From Mycobacterium sp. DL (GTDB lineage Bacteria; Actinomycetota; Actinomycetes; Mycobacteriales; Mycobacteriaceae): 64,000 nt of DNA. Location of the stretch: the NCBI RefSeq assembly GCF_039729195.1, contig NZ_CP155796.1:1922001-1986000 (forward strand). The letters run 5' to 3'. This document shows positions 17,473 to 24,655 of this stretch, piece by piece. A model generated the notes under the pieces. The model made no database searches. It was not told where the DNA came from and saw nothing but the letters and a program-made list of their open reading frames with translations. The number at the start of each line of letters is the position of its first letter. Position 1 is the first letter of the stretch. A program made the translations under genes and the position numbers.

Positions 17473-17966
17473 ACCTCGACGCATTCGACGACGACGCCTG
17501 TCTGATCTATGGGATCGGCAACGTGGGCAGGCAGGACGACGGGCTGGGTTGGGCTTTTGTCGATTGGCTCGAGGCACACCGCCGATGCGGGAGCGCGGAG
17601 AGACAGCGCAGCTATCAGATCCTGCTCGAGGACGCCGAGCTGATCAGTACCAAACGCCGGGTGTTGTTCGTCGACGCCACCAAAAGCGATGCGGTGCAGT
17701 CATTCACAATGTACCGCGCGGCGCCGATGATGGACTTCACCTTCACCTCACACGCCATTTCCATCCCCGCCATCATGGCGGCCTGCCAGCTGTGCTTCGA
17801 GCGCGTGCCCGAGGTGTACGTCCTGGCGATCAAGGGATTCGAGTTCGAACTCGACATCGGGTTGTCACCCGCGGCGCAACGGAATCTGGACGACGCGGCG
17901 GCGTATCTGTCGTCTGTCTCGTCGCGGCACAGGGATCCACACGTGGAGCGGCAACACGCGCCGTGA
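17469..17966 (+). CDS. hoxW: Hydrogenase maturation endopeptidase HoxW (M52)
   Basis: The 165-residue protein begins with LIYGIGNVGRQDDGLGW, the GxGNxxRxDDGxG pattern of hydrogenase maturation peptidases. Nickel-binding acid and His candidates are present (Asp24, a DAT segment near 67, and SHAI). It should clip the C-terminal tail of HoxH after Ni insertion. The GTG at 17469 overlaps the hoxH stop (GTGA), completing the hoxFUYHW operon. The tail after about residue 145 is not conserved-looking. It ends one base before the convergent DUF222 gene. Confidence 0.9.
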   Translation: MNLDAFDDDACLIYGIGNVGRQDDGLGWAFVDWLEAHRRCGSAERQRSYQILLEDAELISTKRRVLFVDATKSDAVQSFTMYRAAPMMDFTFTSHAISIPAIMAACQLCFERVPEVYVLAIKGFEFELDIGLSPAAQRNLDDAAAYLSSVSSRHRDPHVERQHAP

Positions 17967-17967
17967 G

Positions 17968-19257
17968 CTAATTGGTCGGTGGTGGTTTGGGTTGGTAGGG
18001 GTGGTACCACTTCCATTGGGCGCGTTCGCCGGTGGGTCCGGGGTAGGGGTTCACTGGTGGTGGTGGTGTGGTGGGGGGTCGGGCCAGGGACCGGTTGGTG
18101 AGTGGTTGGCCGGTGTGGTCGGTGACGACCAGTCGGTCGGCGGGGCCGGTGATGGTGATCAGCCCGCGGTGATGGGCGCGGTGATGGTAGGGGCAGACCA
18201 GCGCCAGGTTGCACAGCTCGGTGAGGCCGCCGTCTTCCCAGTGCCGCAGGTGGTGGGCGTGCAGGCCGCGGGTCGCGCCGCAGCCGGGGACCACGCAGCA
18301 GCGGTCGCGGTGTTCCAGCGCCCGGCGCAGCCGCCGGTTCACCGTGCGGGTGGCCCGCCCGGCGCCGATCACCTGGCCGTGGCGTTCGAACCACACCTCA
18401 CACGTCGCGTCGCAGAGCAGGTACTGGCGGTCAGCGTCGGAGAGCAGCGGTCCGAGGTGCAGGGCGGCGACGTGGGAGTTGGCGTCGACGTGGATCACCG
18501 CGGTGGTGCGCTGTCCGTGTGGGCGGCGGGCCACCTCGGTGTCCCACCCGGCCTCGATGAGACTCATGAACGCATCGATGGTGCTCGGAAACGGCGGTGC
18601 CTGATCTGACGCGGGTTCGGCGGTGTCGTGGTGGTGTTTCCAGTCGGCGACCAACCCGTCGAGGTGCGAGGCCAGGGCGGCGTCGACGGTGGCGGCTTCG
18701 GCGTGGGGGAGACGGATCCGGTAGGTGGTGTGGGTGTGGTCGCTGATTTTGCTGATCGTGCGTTCGGGTTCGGGCGGGGGCTGCGGTTCGGACTCACCAT
18801 CGGGATCGGGTTCGGGTGTGGGGTCGGGTTCGGGTCGGGGTTCGGCCCGCAGCGCGATCCGCAGTTGGGAGACCGTGGCGCTCTCGGTCAGCAGCGCGTA
18901 GTGGTCATCGGAGCCGTCGGCGGCACGTTCGGCGATCACACCGACCTGATCGAGGGAGAACCGGCCCTCGCGGAGCGCGTCGAGGCAGCGCGGGAACGTC
19001 TCGACCCGTTCGGCGACGGTGACCAGGGTCTCGGCGTTGTGCGGGGAGGTGCCCAGTTTCCAGGCCACCAGCGCAGAGACCGTTTTGGCGCCGGTCGTCG
19101 CCCACAGCCCGTCGCGGTCGATCTCGGCGACGATATCGACGATGCGCCCGTCGATCGCATTCCGTTGCCCGGCCAGCTCAGAGAGTTCCTCGAACAACAC
19201 CTCCAGCCGCGCCCCCCGGGGCGGGCTCGGGATGAAACATGGTGCAGCCGAGGACAT
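17968..19257 (-). CDS. DUF222/13E12-type protein with HNH nuclease domain
   Basis: The 429 residues hold an N-terminal DUF222 domain (about 15-290). An acidic Pro-rich linker with repeated EPDP units interrupts it near 140-170. The C-terminal HNH motif includes CVVPGCGATRGLHAHHLRHW and LVCPYHHRAHH with its Cys pairs and His residues. A Pro-rich tail follows. Mycobacteria carry many copies of this family (REP13E12 in M. tuberculosis), often near integrated elements. The natural role is unsettled. It sits between the hydrogenase operon and an IS110 element, so this point looks like an insertion-prone seam in the island. Confidence 0.88.
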   Translation of the reverse strand: MSSAAPCFIPSPPRGARLEVLFEELSELAGQRNAIDGRIVDIVAEIDRDGLWATTGAKTVSALVAWKLGTSPHNAETLVTVAERVETFPRCLDALREGRFSLDQVGVIAERAADGSDDHYALLTESATVSQLRIALRAEPRPEPDPTPEPDPDGESEPQPPPEPERTISKISDHTHTTYRIRLPHAEAATVDAALASHLDGLVADWKHHHDTAEPASDQAPPFPSTIDAFMSLIEAGWDTEVARRPHGQRTTAVIHVDANSHVAALHLGPLLSDADRQYLLCDATCEVWFERHGQVIGAGRATRTVNRRLRRALEHRDRCCVVPGCGATRGLHAHHLRHWEDGGLTELCNLALVCPYHHRAHHRGLITITGPADRLVVTDHTGQPLTNRSLARPPTTPPPPVNPYPGPTGERAQWKWYHPYQPKPPPTN

Positions 19258-19280
19258 GACACCATCATCACAGACAGGTC

Positions 19281-19517
19281 CCTCATTTAGCCTTGGTGTG
19301 AGTCCACGGGCAGGTCCGAGGGTCCGACCGGGACACTTGGTGATCCCTGAGATTTGAGCGGCCTCCCGTGGACTTCGGTGTCTGGTCGTGCGGTGTCCTT
19401 GTTCGGGAACTTGGAGCCACCCGTGGGTGTGGATTCCTGCTTAGAGAATGTCTGGGCCGTGGCCGCGGCGGTCAGTCACCTGAGGATCTGAAAATGTTAG
19501 GGCAGGAGGGTTTTGCA
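19281..19517 (+). other. IS110 5' noncoding end, candidate bridge-RNA region
   Basis: About 237 noncoding bases precede the IS110-type transposase. AGTCCACGGG (19301-19310) and CCCGTGGACT (19365-19374) form a perfect 10-bp inverted repeat enclosing 54 bases. CACCC/GGGTG at 19418-19429 is a second, tighter inverted repeat. IS110-group elements are known to encode a structured bridge RNA in this long left end that pairs with target and donor DNA. The exact RNA limits and loops cannot be set by eye. Confidence 0.45.
19301..19374. repeat. 10-bp perfect inverted repeat in the IS left end
   Basis: The arms at 19301-19310 and 19365-19374 are exact reverse complements. IS110 elements usually lack terminal inverted repeats, so I read this as an RNA stem or a regulatory hairpin rather than an element terminus. 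Confidence 0.6.
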
Positions 19518-20921
19518 GTGGCATTGACGTTGGGAATCGACGTCGCGGTTCGGGCTGCGCACCAGGCGACCTTGGCCCGTGACGGGAAAACGGTGTGGCG
19601 GGGCCGCAAGTTCTTGACCCGCCCTGACGATCTGGAGCGGGTGTGGGCCGATGTGGGTGTCGAGGATCCGGCTGAGCTGACGGTGGTACTCGAGCCGACC
19701 AGAAACGCCTGGATCGTGGTTGCCGAGTGGTTTCGCCGGCGCGGCGCGAAGGTGGTGATGGTGCCGACCACGCAATCGGCGGACCTGCGCAAGTACTACT
19801 CCAAGCACGCAAAGAACGACCGAATCGACTCCGAGCTTTTGGCCCGGCTGCCGCTACTGCACCCGGAAGGATTGCGTCCCTACACCGGACAAGGCCCAGC
19901 TGACCCGTTGCGGCGGCTGACGAAGCAGCGTTCCACGATGGTCAAGCGCCGCACCGCGGTCTATGCCCGCCTCGACGCCCTCATCGAGCTACTGGGACCA
20001 GCCTGGTACGCGGTACTGGGCTCGAACTACGGCAACGCCGCGCTGCAGTTTCTGGCGCACTACGCCGATCCGCACGCCGTCATCCGGCTTGGCCAGGCCC
20101 GGCTGACCAGGTTCCTCATCGCCCGCTCGCGTGGCAATTGGCGTGAGGACCATGCCGCCGGACTGATCGCCGCGGCCAAGGAAACCCTCGCCCTGTGGAA
20201 TGTTGACGGCACCGATGGAATGAACTTCGCCGAACTGGCTGCTGACATCGCCCACGAGGCCGAACAAGCGCTGTTCTTGACCGGCCAGATCAAAGAGATC
20301 GACGAACGGATCGCCAACCTCTACACCGACGCCGACCCGCAGGGCATCGTCGCGTCCGCACCCGGGGTCGGAGCCACCATCAGCGCGGTCATCGCCGGCC
20401 GGATCGGCGACCCACACCGGTTCACCTCCCTCGCGGCGATCCGCGCCTACTCCGGGCTGGTCCCGAAAGTCAGCCAATCTGGAGTGGTCAAGTCCGAGTC
20501 GTCGATCACCAAGGCTGGCGACCCGCTGCTACGCGAAATGCTTTACACCGCAGCCGATCAGGCACGCAAAACCGATCCCCAGTTCGCCGCGAAGTACCAC
20601 CGCCTGATGGCCGGAGACCGCCACCACGACTCAGCGATCTGCCACCTCGCCACCATGCTGATCACCCGCATCGCCACCTGCATGCGCAACGACACGCCTT
20701 ACCAGCTGCGCGATGTCGACGGCACCGCGATCACCGAATCCGAAGGCCGCGCCATCGTCAAAGAGCGCTACCAACTCGATCCGCGCCGACGCGACCACGT
20801 CCGCCACAAACTCATGCGCGACCGACGCAAAAAGGCGGGCCAGGAGTCACAGGAGTCGCCAGGCGCTCCAACATCCCAGCCCGCTACACACAAGCCTACG
20901 ACGAGTCCTCAAGTAGCTTGA
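19518..20921 (+). CDS. IS110-family DEDD transposase
   Basis: The 467-residue protein has the N-terminal RuvC-like DEDD domain: LGIDVAVRAAH (first Asp), VVLEPTRNAW (Glu) and KNDRIDSELLAR (two Asp). A helical region (about 150-290) follows, then the C-terminal Tnp2 domain with APGVGATISAVI and YSGLVPKVSQSG, containing the catalytic Ser region. GTG 19518 is chosen because CAGGAGGG lies 7 bases upstream and the RuvC fold starts at once; a longer frame upstream runs through the noncoding end. All acidic residues look intact, so the transposase may be active. A Ser/Gln-rich tail ends the protein. Confidence 0.9.
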   Translation: MALTLGIDVAVRAAHQATLARDGKTVWRGRKFLTRPDDLERVWADVGVEDPAELTVVLEPTRNAWIVVAEWFRRRGAKVVMVPTTQSADLRKYYSKHAKNDRIDSELLARLPLLHPEGLRPYTGQGPADPLRRLTKQRSTMVKRRTAVYARLDALIELLGPAWYAVLGSNYGNAALQFLAHYADPHAVIRLGQARLTRFLIARSRGNWREDHAAGLIAAAKETLALWNVDGTDGMNFAELAADIAHEAEQALFLTGQIKEIDERIANLYTDADPQGIVASAPGVGATISAVIAGRIGDPHRFTSLAAIRAYSGLVPKVSQSGVVKSESSITKAGDPLLREMLYTAADQARKTDPQFAAKYHRLMAGDRHHDSAICHLATMLITRIATCMRNDTPYQLRDVDGTAITESEGRAIVKERYQLDPRRRDHVRHKLMRDRRKKAGQESQESPGAPTSQPATHKPTTSPQVA

Positions 20922-20977
20922 CTCCAGTTAGGAACTCAAGTCCGATCCGCCAGCAGCCGACAACCACACGCCGGTCA

Positions 20978-23900
20978 TCAGCCTGGGAACCGGATCGTCG
21001 TTCCCGGCATCAGTTCGACGACCTCACCGTGACACTCGACTTCGATTCCGGCCGCGTCGCGGGGATCCACGCTGATGATCACACCCTTTCCGCTGACCCG
21101 CAGGTGCAGGTGCAGACCGCGATAGTGGATCGGTATCGCCAACACACCAAGCTGTTTCGGCCAGTAGGGCGAGAGGATGATCCGATTGGAACGGGTCTCC
21201 AGCCCGGTGAAGCACCGCTGCATGAGGTCTACGGTTCCCGCCATGGCCGCCAAGTGGATACCCTCGGACGTGGTGCCGCCCTGGATGTCGGACACATCGG
21301 ACTTCAGAGCCTGGGTGAAGAATTCCAAGGCCCGATCGCGGTTCGCCCGAGCGAGCACCCAGGTGTGCACAACGCCACTGAGCGTCGAGCCGTGGGAGGT
21401 GCGGGCAAGGTAGTAGTCCACCATCTGCGGTACCTGTTCCGGCGTGAGCCGATACCCGAGCCGGGCGAGTAGCTCGCGGAGTTCGTCAGCGGACAGCAGG
21501 TAGAGCAGCATCAGTGCGTCGGCTTGCTTGGACGCCTTGTAGCGGTTCACGTCGTCGTGTTCCGCTTCAAGGATGCGGTCCAGCCGTTGAATGTTGCCGT
21601 ACTGGCTGCGCAGACGTTCCCAATCCAATTCCGCCAGATCGCCATAGCCCTCGAACTGGCTGATCACGCCATCGTGGAACGGGACGAACATCCGCCGGCT
21701 CACGTCGTCCCAATGTGCGAGTTCTGCACTGTGCAGTCCCAGCGTCTCCATCAGGTCGAGGCGGTTCGGCAACGGCAGTAGATTCAGTGCGTCGAGGGCG
21801 CGCATGATGACCCACACCGCCATCACGTTGGTGTAGGCGTTGTTGTCGATCCCGTCGTAGGGGGCGTGGGGATAGCCGGAGTGGAACTCGTCCGGGCCGA
21901 TGACGCCGCGGATGTCGAAGCGTGCGCGCTCGTCGTCGTAGGTGGCCAGGCTGACGAAGAACCGGGCGATCTCGGCCAGCAGTTCGGCACCGTAGTCGAT
22001 CAGGTAGGCGAGGTCACCGGTGACCTGGTAGAACTTCCACGAGTTGTAGGCCACGGCGATACCGATGTGGTGTGCACGGGCACTGGCGTCCGGATTCCAG
22101 TGACCGCTGCGCGGATTCAGGTGCAGCCGTTGACTTTCCTCGCGGCCGTCGCTGCCGGACTGCCACGGGAACATCGCGCCCGAATGACCTGCGGCACGGG
22201 CAGCGTGTCTGGCCTCCGGCAACCGCCGGTAGCGGTAGCCCAGCAGCGATCGGGTGACCATCGGCAGCCTCAGGTTGAGCACCGGGAAGATGAACAGTTC
22301 GTCCCAGAAGATGTGCCCGCGGTAGGCCTCGCCGTGGAGTCCCCGGGCGGGAACCCCGGCATCGACGTCGGCGGTGTTCGGCGACGCGGTCTGCAGCAGG
22401 TGCAGCATGTGCAGCCGCAGGATCCGCACTTCGTCGGTGAAGTCGTCGAACTCGATCGACAACCGCTCCCACAGATGTGTCCACTCGGTCAGGTGTCCGT
22501 CGAGCAACTCGGAGAACCTGCCGAGCCGGGCGATCCAGCGGTGCGCGTCGACACCGGGTCCGGAGGTCGCCACGTCGCGGCCCGTGTAGACGGTCACCAC
22601 CTTCTCGACCGACACCGACTCACCGGAGGACAATCGCACTGCGATGTCGTGGCCGATCTCGGCGTCTTCGGTGAACAGGCGGTAGGTGGCCGGTACGGGT
22701 TCACCGTCGCGCCACAGCGTGTTTCGTGCGGCCATGGCGACCGGAACGCGCGATTGTGTGGTCTGCACGGTCAGCAGGACCGAGTTGGTCGAGAGCTCAC
22801 GGGCGACTGCCGACCCCAGATGCCCGCCGTCCAGATCCCGGTAGCGCTCGACGAGCGAGTTGGTCACGTTGCCGTCCAGTGTGGAGCGGAACTCGAGTAT
22901 TCCCGACCAGTCCTCGGCGACGATCGTGGTCTCGAGGGCGCCTACGTGGGGCAGGTGCATCGCCGCGAATCGCCGTTGCGTCAGCGAGCTCGTCCGGCCC
23001 ACGTCGTCACGAAACCGGACCTCCCGGTGTAGAACTGCGCCGCGAAGATCGAGTGCCTGCCGATAGGACAGCACGGTGACCGCATCGATGTCGAACCACT
23101 CGCCGTCGTCGATGCGGAAGGTCAAGGCGAGCCAGTTCGGCAGGTTCACCAGGCTCTCGTTGTCGATCTCGGTCCCTGACACGTCGTCGACGAGCCGGTT
23201 GTACACGCCGGCTGCGTAGGTGCCCGGATAGTGCACCTGACCGGCCTTCGACTCGGGCGCGGCACCGCGGGTGGCGAAATAGCCGTTACCCACCGTGCAC
23301 AACGCCTCGCGGAGCTTCTCGTTGTGCGGATCGTATCCGTCGAAGACGTAGTCCCAAGCCTCGCTCGAGACCTGATGTTTGTACGCCAGCCAACGCGAAC
23401 CGCGTTCGATGAACTCGCGCACCTGATCCGGGTCCTGGAGTGTGAAGTGGGCGGCCGTCTTGCGGTCACCGTCCTCGTCGTGTCCGACGACGATGCCGAC
23501 GCCGTCGAAGCGGACGGCGTCGAACGCGTCCTCGTCGGTCAGGTCGTCGCCGATGTAGATCGGCATCAGCGAGCGTGACGCGTCGATGCGGTCGCGTATC
23601 CACGCCAGGGTGGTTCCCTTGTCCCAGTCGAGGTCGGGACGCAGCTCCACGAGCATCCGCCCATTGGTCACCCGCAGGCCCGACTGCGCACCCACCTGGT
23701 GTGCGGCGGAGACGATCTCACCGACGAGGTCCGGCTGCACCTCACGGAAGTGGACCGCCACCGCAAACCGCTTGTGCTCCACTCGTACGCCCGGAACATG
23801 GTCGAGACCGTGGGTGAGTTTCCCGGCCGCCTTCTCCAGGATGGGCACGAACACCGCAGCGGCATCGTTCTGGTGATGGGTGCCGTCCGGCCCCGTCAAC

Positions 23901-24655
23901 TCGAACCCGTGGCTGCCCGCATACCAGATCCCGGGAATGCCGACCCGGGCCTGTATGTCCGCGAGGTCCCGACCGCTGAGGATGGCCACCGGGCACACCG
24001 TGGATACGAGTCGCAACGCTTCGGCGGCTCCCTCGACGAGTCTGGCCGCATCGGGGTCCGAGACGATGGGGGACAGCGTTCCGTCGTAGTCCAGGAACAA
24101 CATCGACTCGCGGGCACTGGTGATGCCGATCAGCTGACCGTAGGACGCCAACGCATTGGGGAGCTCCGAGATCCGTCGGTGACCCGTGAGTACGGCGACG
24201 TCGGCCAGGTCGGGCAGCACGACGTCGGCGCCGTGGCGGGTCATTTCCCCGGACGCTGCGGCGCCACCGATTCCGATGACGAGCGCGAACCCGCCGGCAC
24301 GGCCGGCGGCAACACCCGCGACGGAATTCTCCACGACCACACACCGTTGCGGTCGCAGACCGAGTCGGCGCGTCGCATCCAGAAGTATGGTCGGATCCGG
24401 GTTTTCGGGGGTTCCGCGTTCGCCCGCAACCCCCTCGATGCAGACCCCGAACACGTCGTCGACCCCCGCCGCCTTGAGGGCGCGCCGGCACTCAGGGTTC
24501 GACGAATAGGCCGCCGCAGCAACGCCTGTAGCACGCAGCTTGGCGGCCAGGTCGATGGTTGCGCCGAAGAGCGGCACGTCGCTGCTCAGAACCCCGTCGA
24601 GATCGAAGAGCACCGCGTCGTGATGACGCGGGTCGATGGTGACGGGCAGCTTCAT
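20978..24655 (-). CDS. otsB1: Trehalose-6-phosphate phosphatase/GH65 fusion (OtsB1 type)
   Basis: The 1225-residue protein has three parts. Residues 1-215 are a beta-phosphoglucomutase-like HAD domain (VLFDLDGVLSSD). Residues 225-470 are a trehalose-phosphate phosphatase domain (MLFLDYDGTLSPI, GDDLTDEDAF). Residues 480-1225 are a GH65 domain like trehalose or kojibiose phosphorylases, with GPDEFHSGY as the acid Glu and TSHGSTLS as the phosphate loop. M. tuberculosis Rv2006 has the same order and is in the DosR regulon. It probably turns trehalose or its phosphate into glucose phosphates. The ATG at 24655 overlaps the PEP synthase stop (ATGA), linking sugar phosphates to PEP metabolism. Confidence 0.9.
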   Translation of the reverse strand: MKLPVTIDPRHHDAVLFDLDGVLSSDVPLFGATIDLAAKLRATGVAAAAYSSNPECRRALKAAGVDDVFGVCIEGVAGERGTPENPDPTILLDATRRLGLRPQRCVVVENSVAGVAAGRAGGFALVIGIGGAAASGEMTRHGADVVLPDLADVAVLTGHRRISELPNALASYGQLIGITSARESMLFLDYDGTLSPIVSDPDAARLVEGAAEALRLVSTVCPVAILSGRDLADIQARVGIPGIWYAGSHGFELTGPDGTHHQNDAAAVFVPILEKAAGKLTHGLDHVPGVRVEHKRFAVAVHFREVQPDLVGEIVSAAHQVGAQSGLRVTNGRMLVELRPDLDWDKGTTLAWIRDRIDASRSLMPIYIGDDLTDEDAFDAVRFDGVGIVVGHDEDGDRKTAAHFTLQDPDQVREFIERGSRWLAYKHQVSSEAWDYVFDGYDPHNEKLREALCTVGNGYFATRGAAPESKAGQVHYPGTYAAGVYNRLVDDVSGTEIDNESLVNLPNWLALTFRIDDGEWFDIDAVTVLSYRQALDLRGAVLHREVRFRDDVGRTSSLTQRRFAAMHLPHVGALETTIVAEDWSGILEFRSTLDGNVTNSLVERYRDLDGGHLGSAVARELSTNSVLLTVQTTQSRVPVAMAARNTLWRDGEPVPATYRLFTEDAEIGHDIAVRLSSGESVSVEKVVTVYTGRDVATSGPGVDAHRWIARLGRFSELLDGHLTEWTHLWERLSIEFDDFTDEVRILRLHMLHLLQTASPNTADVDAGVPARGLHGEAYRGHIFWDELFIFPVLNLRLPMVTRSLLGYRYRRLPEARHAARAAGHSGAMFPWQSGSDGREESQRLHLNPRSGHWNPDASARAHHIGIAVAYNSWKFYQVTGDLAYLIDYGAELLAEIARFFVSLATYDDERARFDIRGVIGPDEFHSGYPHAPYDGIDNNAYTNVMAVWVIMRALDALNLLPLPNRLDLMETLGLHSAELAHWDDVSRRMFVPFHDGVISQFEGYGDLAELDWERLRSQYGNIQRLDRILEAEHDDVNRYKASKQADALMLLYLLSADELRELLARLGYRLTPEQVPQMVDYYLARTSHGSTLSGVVHTWVLARANRDRALEFFTQALKSDVSDIQGGTTSEGIHLAAMAGTVDLMQRCFTGLETRSNRIILSPYWPKQLGVLAIPIHYRGLHLHLRVSGKGVIISVDPRDAAGIEVECHGEVVELMPGTTIRFPG

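Larger units (their letters stand above)
19281..20970 (+). mobile_element. IS110-family insertion sequence (ends approximate)
   Basis: The element comprises a long 5' noncoding end, one transposase gene and a short 3' end of at most 56 bases before the trehalose gene. This layout matches the IS110 group (long left end), not IS1111. No direct target repeats or terminal inverted repeats were found, as expected, so both borders are estimates. Confidence 0.6.
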
